A DNA stretch of 29,291 nt from an uncultured Eubacteriales bacterium (GTDB taxonomy: Bacteria; Bacillota; Clostridia; Oscillospirales; Butyricicoccaceae), in NCBI GenBank assembly GCA_934675045.1, contig CAKUPI010000003.1, positions 1 through 29,291 of the forward strand. Direction: 5' to 3'. The position numbers and the translations under genes are program-made. Positions 7,100-14,847 of this stretch are shown one piece after another. How positions within the stretch are numbered: the first letter of the stretch is position 1; every line of letters starts with the position of its first letter. Under the pieces are notes generated by a model that worked only from the letters and a program-made list of their open reading frames with translations, was not told where the DNA came from and did no database searches.

Positions 7100-7381
7100 T
7101 CAGGCCTGCTGCTCTTTGATCTTGGCGAAGCAGTCGCTGCAATAAACCGGACGATCGGTCTTGGGCTCGAAGGGGACCTTCGCCTCTTTGCCGCAGGCGG
7201 CGCAGGTGGCGGTGAAGTACTCTCTCGGGCCGTGGGCAGCGTTCTTGCGGGCGTCGCGGCAGGTCTTGCAGCGCTGGGGCTCGTTCTGGAATCCGCGCTC
7301 GGCGTAAAACTCCTGCTCACCGGCGGTGAACACGAATTCGTTGCCACATTCTTTGCATACCAGAGTCTTGTCTTCGTACAT
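7100..7381 (-). CDS. small double zinc-ribbon protein
   Basis: A 93-residue protein with four CxxC pairs forming two zinc ribbons. The first is CKEC (9-12) with CKTC (38-41), separated by FTAGEQEFYAERGF, as in the 'probable zinc-ribbon' zf-trcl family. The second is CAAC (60-63) with CSDC (80-83), like CxxC-x17-CxxC domains. There is no signal peptide or membrane segment, so it is cytoplasmic. It starts 6 bases after the sigma factor gene stops, with GAGAGG about 9 bases before its ATG, so the two genes form an operon ending at the palindromic terminator. Function is unknown; nucleic-acid or RNA polymerase binding is a guess from the ribbon fold and the neighbour. Confidence 0.88.
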   Translation of the reverse strand: MYEDKTLVCKECGNEFVFTAGEQEFYAERGFQNEPQRCKTCRDARKNAAHGPREYFTATCAACGKEAKVPFEPKTDRPVYCSDCFAKIKEQQA

Positions 7382-7387
7382 GTGCTT

Positions 7388-7996
7388 TTACCTCTCTTTT
7401 GCTCCCTTTTGCTGGGATGGATTTATGCGAACAGGGCAATTCCTGTTGTCGCCTTGTGACAGGTAGTGCGCGAACTTGCGCCGGATGCGCTGGATGGCGT
7501 TGTCCACGGATTTTACCGGGCGATTCATGCTTTCGGCAATTTCCGACATGGTATAGCCCTGTAAGTAAGCTTCCAGGACAGACGCTTCTAAAGCAGACAG
7601 CAGGCCGGAGAGGACGGTTTTTATCTCGCTTGCGGATTCGCTCGCCAGAACCTCGGTCTCGGGATCGGAAAGTATATTCTCTGCTGAATTACCGACAAGA
7701 AACTGCGGGGCATCGACTCTGTACAGCTGCCTTTCCCACTCGTGCGACTGCCGGCGCAGCGCATCAAGAATGCGGTTGCGGATGCAGACCACGGCATAGG
7801 CCTCAAAATGCGGGGACCGCGCAGGGTCATAGGTCCGGATGGCCTTCAAAAGGCCCATCATGCCTTCCTGATACAGGTCGTCGACGTCGCCGCCGCTGAG
7901 AAAATAGGGGCGGATGACGGCCCGCACAAGCCGCGCGTACTGCGCGACGACCTCATCCTCGTCGTGCCCGTCAAACGGATGGAAAAAGGCATTCAT
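7388..7996 (-). CDS. sigH: RNA polymerase sigma factor, SigH (Spo0H) type
   Basis: A 202-residue sigma-70 family factor. Region 2 shows DVDDLYQEGMMGLLKAIRTYDP and the -10-recognition stretch FEAYAVVCIRNRILDALRR. Region 4 ends in GYTMSEIAESMNRPVKSVDNAIQRIRRKF, very like SigH (Bacillus: EIAEDLNRHVKSIDNALQRVKRK). SigH drives transition-state and early sporulation genes. The frame is open to 8086, but the first 30 codons overlap the promoter at 8058-8086. ATG 7996, with AGGCGGGA upstream, is the realistic start. It is followed immediately by a zinc-ribbon gene. It could be a SigH-like factor with another regulon if the host does not sporulate. Confidence 0.88.
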   Translation of the reverse strand: MNAFFHPFDGHDEDEVVAQYARLVRAVIRPYFLSGGDVDDLYQEGMMGLLKAIRTYDPARSPHFEAYAVVCIRNRILDALRRQSHEWERQLYRVDAPQFLVGNSAENILSDPETEVLASESASEIKTVLSGLLSALEASVLEAYLQGYTMSEIAESMNRPVKSVDNAIQRIRRKFAHYLSQGDNRNCPVRINPSQQKGAKER

Positions 7997-8057
7997 ATCG
8001 GTTCCCGCCTGATTGAAAGTGGTAAGCGCTGCCGAGCTAAAAGGTATCTTGATTGTT

Positions 8058-8086
8058 AGTATAGCCGTTTGTGCATCTTCTGTCAA
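8058..8086 (-). promoter_or_regulatory. sigH promoter
   Basis: Minus strand TTGACA (8081-8086), 17-base spacer, TATACT (8058-8063). It is near-consensus sigma-A and leaves a leader of about 55 bases before ATG 7996. Confidence 0.85.
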
Positions 8087-8129
8087 GACTTATCTTTCGG
8101 CGAGAGGATTTTTGTTGAATCTTGACAGG

Positions 8130-8588
8130 CTATTTGAGCAATTCTTCCGGGTCGACCGAAAACTCTTCTTTGACGGTGGACAAAATGACAATGGTCCGCG
8201 TCGCCATGACGCCGCTGACGCTCTTGACGTCGTTGAGCAGCCGCTCGAGCGTCTGCGTGTTGTCGGTCACCACCTTGATGATAAAATCGGAATCCCCCGT
8301 AATGTAATGACATTCCAGTATCTCGCGGTTTTCCCGGACAAAGCCGGTAAAGCGCTCGATGTACTTGGGGTGCTCGAGGCTGATAAACATAAAGGCCGTG
8401 ACGTCCTTGCCGGCTTTTTTGTTGTTGAGAATGGTGGTGTGCTGGCGGATGAGGCCCGAAGCCTCCAGCTTGCGGATGCGCTCGATGACGGCCGACACCG
8501 ACATGCCGACACGCTCGGAAATGACCGAGGCGTTTTCACGGGCGTTGGCCTTGAGGCACTTCAATATTTTTACATCAATTTCATCCAT
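8130..8588 (-). CDS. Lrp/AsnC family transcriptional regulator
   Basis: A 152-residue regulator. The amino-terminal winged helix-turn-helix covers about residues 1-60 (DEIDVKILKCLKANARENAS, then SVSAVIERIRKLEASGLI as recognition helix and wing). The C-terminal RAM ligand/oligomerisation domain (about 65-145) contains ILECHYITGDSDFIIKVV, the family's GDxD turn. Such proteins form octamers and respond to amino acids. It is a single gene with a strong extended -10 promoter of its own, so autoregulation is likely but not visible. No amino-acid operon is beside it to suggest the ligand. The start has GGGGAAA 7 bases upstream. Confidence 0.92.
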   Translation of the reverse strand: MDEIDVKILKCLKANARENASVISERVGMSVSAVIERIRKLEASGLIRQHTTILNNKKAGKDVTAFMFISLEHPKYIERFTGFVRENREILECHYITGDSDFIIKVVTDNTQTLERLLNDVKSVSGVMATRTIVILSTVKEEFSVDPEELLK

Positions 8589-8620
8589 GCGTATTTCCCC
8601 GTTTACTGTTTTTTTATTTT

Positions 8621-8648
8621 ATTATAACAATCTTCCGAAATTTTTCAA
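8621..8648 (-). promoter_or_regulatory. promoter of the Lrp/AsnC gene
   Basis: Minus strand TTGAAA (8643-8648), 16-base spacer, TATAAT (8621-8626) preceded by TGT, an extended -10. Confidence 0.8.
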
Positions 8649-8694
8649 GCGCTATTTGCTTTTCGCTCTATAAAATAGCCTTGCGCCCGCCCCT

Positions 8695-8726
8695 GAAAAA
8701 AGCGGTTTCCCTTTGGGAAACCGCTT
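8695..8726 (-). terminator. terminator after udp
   Basis: A stem AAGCGGTTTCCC / GGGAAACCGCTT with a 3-base loop (8700-8726), followed on the minus strand by a T run (8700-8695). It ends the ruvCAB-glmMS-udp unit. Confidence 0.88.
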
Positions 8727-8743
8727 AAAAACGCCGGCGCCGC

Positions 8744-9508
8744 TCAGCACCCGCCCTGTTTCTGCTGCAAAATCAGCCTGCGCACCGCCGAAACCGCCGC
8801 TTCGATGGCCGGGGACGGGTCCGTGCACTGCGGGTCTGAAAGCCCCTTTTTCCTGCGCTCCTGATTCCAGCAGACGCTGAGCACGCAGCCGGCGCGGATG
8901 CCCAAAACGGACGACACGACAAACAACGCGGCGCTCTCCATCTCAGACGCGAGGCAGCCCGCCGCAATCCACTGGTCCCATTTGCGCATCAGCTCGATGC
9001 CCGCCGGCATACGCGCCGGGTCGTGCTGGCCGTAAAAGGAATCCTTGCTCTGCACCACGCCGACGTGCACCGCACGGCCCGTCCCGCGCGCGGCGGCGAC
9101 CAGCGCGTTGGTCACTTCCCAGTCGGCGCAGGCGGGGTATTCCAAATCGACGTATTCGCGCGTTGTCCCCTCCATGCGCACCGAGGCCTGCGCCACGACC
9201 AGATCGCCGCCCACCACCCGCTCGGCCATTCCGCCGCAGGTGCCGACGCGGATGACGGTGCGCACCCCCGTCCGGTACAGCTCCTCGACGCCGATGGCCG
9301 TCGACGGCCCGCCCATGCCGGTCGACATGACGAGCACCGGCTCGCCCTCAATAAAGCCGAGGTGGCTGGTGTATTCGCGGTTTTCCGCAAGAAAACGCGG
9401 CCGATCCAGCCGGGCGGCAATGGCGGGCACCCGCCCCGGATCGCCCGGCAGAATGGCGCAGCGCGCGCCGTGCGAGGCGTCGAGGCCGATGTGATACATT
9501 TTTTCCAT
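8744..9508 (-). CDS. udp: uridine phosphorylase / nucleoside phosphorylase
   Basis: Cleaves uridine (and possibly other nucleosides) with phosphate to base and ribose-1-phosphate, in nucleoside salvage. The 254 residues follow the NP-I/PNP-UDP fold: ILPGDPGRV (phosphate binding), STGMGGPST, RVGTCGGM and the late ASEMESAALF, whose Met-Glu contacts the ribose. This order and length fit Udp better than DeoD. The frame is open to 9727, but that part overlaps glmS and is unrelated. ATG 9508 has GGGGGAG 7 bases upstream. The only promoter-sized space before it is filled by a hairpin, so it is probably read from the glmS transcript. Substrate preference is inferred. Confidence 0.9.
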   Translation of the reverse strand: MEKMYHIGLDASHGARCAILPGDPGRVPAIAARLDRPRFLAENREYTSHLGFIEGEPVLVMSTGMGGPSTAIGVEELYRTGVRTVIRVGTCGGMAERVVGGDLVVAQASVRMEGTTREYVDLEYPACADWEVTNALVAAARGTGRAVHVGVVQSKDSFYGQHDPARMPAGIELMRKWDQWIAAGCLASEMESAALFVVSSVLGIRAGCVLSVCWNQERRKKGLSDPQCTDPSPAIEAAVSAVRRLILQQKQGGC

Positions 9509-9533
9509 ACCGGCTCCCCCTTTACAGCAAGAA

Positions 9534-9563
9534 GGCAGGACGGCGAAGCCCCGCCGTCCTGCC
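9534..9563 (-). terminator. hairpin between glmS and udp
   Basis: A 12-bp GC-rich stem (9534-9545 with 9552-9563) and 6-base loop lie 7 bases after the glmS stop. On the minus strand only TTCTT follows, so it is a leaky terminator or an RNA-stability/attenuation element. The seven T on the plus side have no plus-strand gene to serve. Confidence 0.55.
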
Positions 9564-9570
9564 GGTTTTT

Positions 9571-11397
9571 TTATTCGACCGTGACCGATTTCGCCAGATT
9601 GCGCGGCTTGTCGATGTCGCAGCCGCGGTGTACGCCGATGTAATAGGCCAAAAGCTGCAGCGGCACGATGGAGAGGGAGGCCGCAAGCTCGGGCAGGCAG
9701 TCCGGCAGACGCACGATGTGGTCGCACACCTCGCCGTCGGCCTGATACTCGCCGTTGGTCACCAAAATGACCGAGGCGCCGCGCGCCTTGACCGATTTGA
9801 TGTTGGAGATGATTTTCTCGTACAGGGCGGGGTCGGTGGCCAGCGCCGCCACCAGCGTCCCCTTTTCAATCAGCGAAATGGTGCCGTGCTTGAGCTCGCC
9901 GCCGGCGTATGCCTCGGAGTGCACATAGCTGATTTCCTTGAGCTTGAGCGACGCCTCCTGCGCGGCGGCGTAATCGATGCCGCGGCCGAGGAAGAAGGTG
10001 TCCTCGCGGCCGCAGTACAGCCCGGCCAGCCGGTCCATTTCCTCGCGGGTGCCCAGCAGGCTTTCGATTTTGCCGGGCAGGGCCAGAATCTCTTCGCAGC
10101 AGCGGCGGGCCGTCTGTTCGTCCATGGTGCCGCGGGCCAGCGCGGCGCGCACGGCGATGAGGTACAGCGCGGCCAGCTGGGCCGAATAGGCCTTGGTGGT
10201 GGCGACGGCAATTTCCGGCCCCGCCCAGGTATACAGCACGCTGTCGGCCTCGCGCGCGGCCGACGAGGAGACGACGTTGCAGATGGCAATGGTGCGCGCC
10301 CCCCGCTTTTTGGCCTCGCGCAGCGCGGCCAGCGTGTCGGCCGTTTCACCCGACTGGCTGATGATGATGCACAAATCCCCCTGCCCGATGATGGGGTCGC
10401 TGTAACGGAACTCGCTGGCCACCTGCGCCAGCACCGGCACGCGCGCCAGCTTTTCGATGACGGCCTTGCCGACCAGACCGGCGTGCAGCGCCGACCCGCA
10501 GGCGACGACGTGGATGTTGCGCACGTTTTGAAAGAGCTCGTCGGTCAGCCCGTACTCGTCGAGGGCGGGCAGGCCGTTTTTGATGCGCGAGGTCACGGTG
10601 TCGCGCACGGCGCGGGGCTGCTCGAAGATCTCCTTGAGCATGAAATGGTCATACCCGCCCTTTTCCGCCGCCGAAACGTCCCAGTCGACCGTCTGCGCCT
10701 CGCGGTGCAGCTCCTCGCCCGAAAGGCTGAAAAAGCGCACGCCTTCGGCGGTTACCCGGGCGATTTCCTCGTCGCCCGGCACGACATAGCGCCGCGTGAC
10801 GGGCAGAATGGCCGGAATGTCCGAGGCCATCATGTTCTCACCGTCGCCCAGGCCGACGATGAGCGGGTTGTCGCGCCGCACGCAGACCAGCTCGCCCGGG
10901 TTGACAGACGAGATGACGCCAAGCGCAAAGCCGCCGCGCAGCCGGCCGACGACGGCCGCCAGCGTCTTGACCATATCGCCGCAGTACAGCTTCTGAAACA
11001 GATGGACCACCGTTTCGGTGTCGGTTTCGCTTTTAAAGACAAAGCCGTCCTTTTGCAGCTCCTCGCGCAGCTCCAGATAGTTTTCAATGATGCCGTTGTG
11101 CACCAGCGCAAAGCGGCCGTCCTGACTGACGTGGGGGTGGGCGTTGACGTCGGAGGGCGCCCCGTGAGTCGCCCAGCGCGTGTGGCCGATGCCGCAGGTT
11201 CCGGCAAGGCCGCCGAGCGCCTGAATCTTTTCGTCCAGCACCCTGATCCTGCCCTGCGTCTTGACGACGCGCAGGCCGTCGGGCGTTTCAACGGCGACGC
11301 CCGCCGAGTCGTAACCGCGGTACTCCAGCGTGTAAAGCCCTTTCAGCAGCACAGGCAGCGCCTGCTTCTGTCCGCTGTATCCAACAATTCCACACAT
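9571..11397 (-). CDS. glmS: glutamine--fructose-6-phosphate aminotransferase (isomerising)
   Basis: Makes glucosamine-6-phosphate from fructose-6-phosphate and glutamine, the entry to UDP-GlcNAc and peptidoglycan. The 608 residues are full length. The N-terminal Ntn glutaminase has Cys2 (MCGIVGYSG), with EYRGYDSAG and GHTRWATHG. Two SIS sugar-isomerase domains follow (CGSALHAG; SQSGETADT; the second with LGRGIDYAAAQEASLKLKEI). It ends in KPRNLAKSVTVE, the conserved tail. AGGAGAG precedes the ATG. Only 42 bases separate it from glmM, so there is no room for a glmS ribozyme; control must be different from Bacillus. Confidence 0.97.
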   Translation of the reverse strand: MCGIVGYSGQKQALPVLLKGLYTLEYRGYDSAGVAVETPDGLRVVKTQGRIRVLDEKIQALGGLAGTCGIGHTRWATHGAPSDVNAHPHVSQDGRFALVHNGIIENYLELREELQKDGFVFKSETDTETVVHLFQKLYCGDMVKTLAAVVGRLRGGFALGVISSVNPGELVCVRRDNPLIVGLGDGENMMASDIPAILPVTRRYVVPGDEEIARVTAEGVRFFSLSGEELHREAQTVDWDVSAAEKGGYDHFMLKEIFEQPRAVRDTVTSRIKNGLPALDEYGLTDELFQNVRNIHVVACGSALHAGLVGKAVIEKLARVPVLAQVASEFRYSDPIIGQGDLCIIISQSGETADTLAALREAKKRGARTIAICNVVSSSAAREADSVLYTWAGPEIAVATTKAYSAQLAALYLIAVRAALARGTMDEQTARRCCEEILALPGKIESLLGTREEMDRLAGLYCGREDTFFLGRGIDYAAAQEASLKLKEISYVHSEAYAGGELKHGTISLIEKGTLVAALATDPALYEKIISNIKSVKARGASVILVTNGEYQADGEVCDHIVRLPDCLPELAASLSIVPLQLLAYYIGVHRGCDIDKPRNLAKSVTVE

Positions 11398-11439
11398 GGT
11401 GAAACTCTCCTTTTTTTCTTATCTATTCTCGAACCGAGC

Positions 11440-12801
11440 CTATTCACAGGATATTCCGGCCACAGCCTGTTCGATGACCGACGCGGCCTTTTGCGCCCAT
11501 TGTGTGACCTGCTGCGCGTCGCGCCCCTCGACCATGACGCGCACCAGCGCCTCGGTGCCCGACGGGCGGATCAGAATGCGTCCGTCGCTGCCGAACGCGG
11601 CCTCAATCTGCGCCGCCACCTCGCGCACGGCGGGCAGGCCGGCCACCTGCTTTTTGACGCTGTTGGGCGCTTTGACGTTGAGGGTGACCTGCGGGTAAAT
11701 GGCCACCCGGTCGCGCAGCTCCGAGGCCTTTTTGCCCGAGGCGCTCAGCATGCACAAAAAGTGCGCCGCCGTCAGCTCGCCGTCGCCCGTCGTGGCGTAG
11801 TCGGACAAAATGACATGCCCCGACTGCTCGCCGCCCAGGTTCCAGCCCTTCTGCTGCATTTCCTCGAGCACATACCGGTCGCCCACCTTGGTGCATCCGA
11901 CCTCGATGCCCCGCTCGCGGCAAAAGGCGCGCAGGCCGAGGTTGGACATGACGGTGGCCGACACGCCGCCCTGCAAGGCGCCCTCGGCGTGCATTTTTTC
12001 CGCCAGCAGGGCCAGAATGCAGTCGCCGTCAATGACGCGGCCCTTTTCGTCGACCAGCAGGCAGCGATCGGCGTCGCCGTCAAAGGCAACGCCCATGTCA
12101 TAGCCGCCCTCGGTCACCCTGGCGCACAGGTCCTCCATGTGCGTGGAGCCGCAGCGCTCGTTGATGTTGACGCCGTTGGGCGAGTGGTGAATGAGGGTGA
12201 CCTCGGCGCCCAGCGCGCCGAAAATGCGGCCGGCCGTGGCGCTTGCGGCGCCGTTGGCGCAGTCGATGACAATGCGCATTCCCTCAATGCGCCCCGGCGC
12301 GCACTTGATGATGTGGTCGGTGTATTCTACCTCGGCCGAAAGCTCAAGGTGGGTAATGCGGCCCAGCTCCGCGCCGCTGACCATGGCCTCTTGCGGCGGG
12401 TTTTCGATAAACCGCTCGATCTCCTCTTCCTGCTCGTCGGTCAGCTTGTAGCCCCGGCTTCCGAAAATCTTGATGCCGTTGTGCTCAAAGGGGTTGTGCG
12501 ACGCCGAAATGACAAATCCGGCGTTGACGGCGTGCGTCGCCGTCAGCAGCGCGACGGCCGGCGTGGGCAAAACGCCCAGCGACACGACGTCGACCCCGGC
12601 GGCGCAGATGCCCGCCTCGAGCGCGGCTTCGAGCATGCCGCCCGAAATGCGGGTGTCGCGCCCGATGAAAAAGCAGGCGCGGTGCTTAAAGTCCCGGGTC
12701 AGCACCCAGGCCGAAGCCACGCCGATTTTATAGGCAAGCTCCGCCGTCAGCTCCACGTTGGCGACGCCGCGCGCGCCGTCGGTTCCGAAATATTTTCCCA
12801 T
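11440..12801 (-). CDS. glmM: phosphoglucosamine mutase
   Basis: Interconverts glucosamine-6-phosphate and glucosamine-1-phosphate, the step after GlmS, here encoded directly upstream of it. The 453 residues show the four-domain alpha-D-phosphohexomutase layout: FGTDGARG at 5-12, the phosphoserine loop ISASHNP with Ser101, the Mg-binding DGDADR at 241-246, and the phosphate-binding RPSGTEALVRV near the C-terminus. The start has GAGGAAG 6 bases before it. It begins 14 bases after the ruvB stop, so it belongs to the same transcript. All key residues are present. Confidence 0.97.
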   Translation of the reverse strand: MGKYFGTDGARGVANVELTAELAYKIGVASAWVLTRDFKHRACFFIGRDTRISGGMLEAALEAGICAAGVDVVSLGVLPTPAVALLTATHAVNAGFVISASHNPFEHNGIKIFGSRGYKLTDEQEEEIERFIENPPQEAMVSGAELGRITHLELSAEVEYTDHIIKCAPGRIEGMRIVIDCANGAASATAGRIFGALGAEVTLIHHSPNGVNINERCGSTHMEDLCARVTEGGYDMGVAFDGDADRCLLVDEKGRVIDGDCILALLAEKMHAEGALQGGVSATVMSNLGLRAFCRERGIEVGCTKVGDRYVLEEMQQKGWNLGGEQSGHVILSDYATTGDGELTAAHFLCMLSASGKKASELRDRVAIYPQVTLNVKAPNSVKKQVAGLPAVREVAAQIEAAFGSDGRILIRPSGTEALVRVMVEGRDAQQVTQWAQKAASVIEQAVAGISCE

Positions 12802-12815
12802 GTTGCTTCCTCGCT

Positions 12816-13850
12816 TTACATCAGTTCGGTCTGCCCCAAAAAGGGGATTTTCAGGTGATCGTACGCCCGCTTGGTGGCGCAGCGGCCCCGCGGTGTGCGG
12901 TTTAAAAATCCGATTTGCATCAGGTAAGGCTCGTAAACATCCTCAAGGGTGACGCTTTCCTCGCCGATGGTGGCGGCCAGCGTTTCCAGCCCGACCGGCC
13001 CGCCGCCGAAGTTTAAAATGATGCTCTCAAGCATACGACGGTCGGTGGCGTCCAGCCCGAGACTGTCAATCTCCAGCGCGCCGAGCGCGACGTCGGCCAC
13101 CTCGCGCGAAATGACGCCCTCGGAGCGCACCTGCGCAAAGTCGCGCACACGCTTTAAAATGCGGTTGCAGATGCGCGGCGTGCCGCGGCTGCGCATGGCG
13201 ATTTCCATGGCGCCCGCAGGCTCGATGGGAATGCCCAAAATGGCGGCCGAGCGCCGGGTAATCTGCAAAAGCTCCTCGGCCGAGTACATCTCCAGCCGAA
13301 GCTGCACGCCGAAGCGATCGCGCAGCGGCGAGCTGAGCTGCCCGGCGCGCGTCGTCGCCCCGATCAGGGTAAAGCGCGGCAGGTCGAGCCGTATGGACCG
13401 CGCCGAAGGGCCCTTACCGATGATGATGTCAAGGGCGTAATCCTCCATCGCGGGGTACAGCACCTCTTCAACGCTGCGGTTTAAGCGGTGAATCTCGTCG
13501 ATGAACAGCACGTCCCCCGGTGCGAGATTGGTCAGAAGCGCCGCCAGATCGCCCGATTTTTCGATGGCCGGGCCGGAGGTGATGCGAATGCTGACCCCCA
13601 TTTCGGCGGCGATGATGCCGGCCAGCGTCGTTTTTCCCAGCCCCGGCGGGCCGTACAGCAGCACATGGTCCAGCGATTCCCCGCGCATGCGCGCCGCTTC
13701 AATAAAAACCGACAGGTTTTCCTTGGCCTTGCTCTGGCCGGTGTATTCCTCCAGCCGCCGGGGCCGCAGGGAGACCTCTCCCTCATCCTCGGTCGTCAGC
13801 GAGCTGGTGACAATGCGATCTTCAAAATCCTTTTCAAACTCAATGGCCAT
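12816..13850 (-). CDS. ruvB: Holliday junction branch migration ATPase RuvB
   Basis: The motor of branch migration, a hexameric AAA+ ATPase loaded by RuvA. The 344 residues include [11 protein letters not shown] (29-39), Walker A GPPGLGKT (67-74), Walker B DEIH (118-121), sensor 1 GATTRAG, the arginine-finger region SPLRDRFG, and a winged-helix C-terminal domain (TPRGR). AGAGGAAG precedes ATG 13850. An unusually long 338-base spacer carrying a tandem repeat separates it from ruvA; in most genomes the two genes nearly touch. Confidence 0.97.
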   Translation of the reverse strand: MAIEFEKDFEDRIVTSSLTTEDEGEVSLRPRRLEEYTGQSKAKENLSVFIEAARMRGESLDHVLLYGPPGLGKTTLAGIIAAEMGVSIRITSGPAIEKSGDLAALLTNLAPGDVLFIDEIHRLNRSVEEVLYPAMEDYALDIIIGKGPSARSIRLDLPRFTLIGATTRAGQLSSPLRDRFGVQLRLEMYSAEELLQITRRSAAILGIPIEPAGAMEIAMRSRGTPRICNRILKRVRDFAQVRSEGVISREVADVALGALEIDSLGLDATDRRMLESIILNFGGGPVGLETLAATIGEESVTLEDVYEPYLMQIGFLNRTPRGRCATKRAYDHLKIPFLGQTELM

Positions 13851-13890
13851 GAATCTTCCTCTTATTTACACAATCCCGCTTGGCGGCTCG

Positions 13891-14053
13891 CTTCCCCAAA
13901 CGCCCTGCGCGGCAGGCCCTTCGGGGGCCCCGTTTTGATTCCACTCGCTCGGGTGATGCAATCACCCTGCGCGCTGCGCCGCACAGCGGCGATTCGCCCG
14001 TCCGCGCCGCGGTTTGGCGTTTGCCTCAATACAGCTTCTTTAAAGCGGCGCGG
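13891..14053. repeat. tandem repeat copy 1 (163 bp) in the ruvA-ruvB spacer
   Basis: A 163-base unit repeated head-to-tail with 14054-14216, with 8 mismatches (about 95% identity), all transitions. Positions 14027-14053 copy the last codons and stop of ruvA, with one synonymous difference (TTA for TTG). The unit contains three potential hairpins at 13915-13929, 13951-13967 and 13977-13991. The remaining spacer (13851-13890) shows only the ruvB ribosome binding site. Confidence 0.92.
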
Positions 14054-14216
14054 CTTTCCCAAACGCCCTGCGCGGCAGGCCCTTTGGGGGCCCCGTTTTG
14101 ATTCCACTCGCTCGGGTGATGCGATCACCCTGCGCGTTACGCCGCACGGCGGCGATTCGCCCGTCCGCGCCGCGGTTTGGCATTTGCCTCAATACAGCTT
14201 CTTCAAAGCGGCGCGG
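14054..14216. repeat. tandem repeat copy 2 (163 bp), overlapping the ruvA 3' end
   Basis: The second unit; its last 28 bases are the functional 3' end of ruvA (stop at 14189-14191). This orientation shows the repeat arose by duplication of local sequence (ruvA tail plus spacer). The same three hairpins occur at 14078-14092, 14114-14130 and 14140-14154. Confidence 0.92.
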
Positions 14217-14788
14217 ACGATTTCATCGACGGGCAGCGCCGCGGTGTCCACGCCCTTGAGCGCGGCAAGGGCCTGCGCACGCGAATAGCCGAGCACGGCC
14301 AGCGCGGCCAGCGCATCGTCCAGCGCACCACCGTCCGCGGGCAGCTCGACGGCCGGCCCCTCAGCGCCCGACGCCGACTCCAGCTGAACCTTCGCCATTT
14401 TGTCCTTGAGCTCCAAAATGATGCGCTGCGCCAGCTTCTTCCCGATGCCCGGCGCCTGACACAGCGCCTTTTCGTCTCCGGTGACGACGGCAAGCGCCAG
14501 CTTCTGCGGGCTGACGACCCCCAAAATGGCCGCCGCCGCCTTGGGCCCCACGCCGGAAATGGCAATCAGCTGCTTAAAGCAGGTCAGCTCCTCCTGCGAG
14601 GCAAAGCCGTACAGGTCAAAAATGTCCTCACGGACGTACAGGTAGGTGTAAAAGGTCGCCGTATCGCCTGTTTTGACCGACGACGCCGACAGATACGAGG
14701 TGTTGAGGGCATACCCCACCCCGCCCGCGTCGATGACGACAAGGCCGGGCGCCGTGTGCGCCACCGTTCCGCGAATAAAATAAAACAT
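14189..14788 (-). CDS. ruvA: Holliday junction branch migration protein RuvA
   Basis: Tetramer that binds four-way junctions and loads RuvB. The 199 residues have the OB-fold N-domain (MFYFIRGTV, GYALNTS, YVREDIFDLYGF), two helix-hairpin-helix motifs (ISGVGPKAAAAIL; APGIGKKLAQRIILELK), and a C-terminal RuvB-contact domain (DDALAALAVLGYSRAQALAAL). The frame is open to 14896 inside ruvC; ATG 14788 with AAGGAGAG 6 bases upstream gives the family start. It follows ruvC after 59 bases. Its last nine codons are duplicated downstream at 14027-14053. Confidence 0.96.
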   Translation of the reverse strand: MFYFIRGTVAHTAPGLVVIDAGGVGYALNTSYLSASSVKTGDTATFYTYLYVREDIFDLYGFASQEELTCFKQLIAISGVGPKAAAAILGVVSPQKLALAVVTGDEKALCQAPGIGKKLAQRIILELKDKMAKVQLESASGAEGPAVELPADGGALDDALAALAVLGYSRAQALAALKGVDTAALPVDEIVRAALKKLY

Positions 14789-14847
14789 TTGCGCTCTCCT
14801 TTGCGCGCGAGAGGGCGTCCGTGCCGTGCGCGGCACCCCTTCTCCTG

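Noticed and set aside
7997..8086. Longer N-terminus for the sigma factor
   Set aside because: The extra 30 codons overlap a near-consensus promoter (8058-8086) and do not resemble SigH.
9509..9727. N-terminal extension of uridine phosphorylase
   Set aside because: It would overlap the 3' end of glmS and the hairpin, and the extra 73 residues have no family similarity; ATG 9508 has a good ribosome binding site.
11398..11440. glmS ribozyme
   Set aside because: Only 42 bases separate glmS from glmM, far shorter than the ribozyme, and no core motif was seen.
9628..12858. A 1076-codon plus-strand open frame antisense to glmS and glmM
   Set aside because: It mirrors two complete, motif-perfect genes on the other strand. 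Its product is low-complexity and rich in H, Q, R, G, D and A, as expected from the reverse strand of GC-rich codons. No ribosome binding site or domain supports it.
13880..14288. Open frames across the ruvA-ruvB spacer repeats, and the idea that the repeats are a CRISPR array or transposon
   Set aside because: The predicted peptides only reflect GC-rich repeat sequence. There are two 163-base head-to-tail units with no spacers, no inverted termini and no transposase, so a local duplication explains them.
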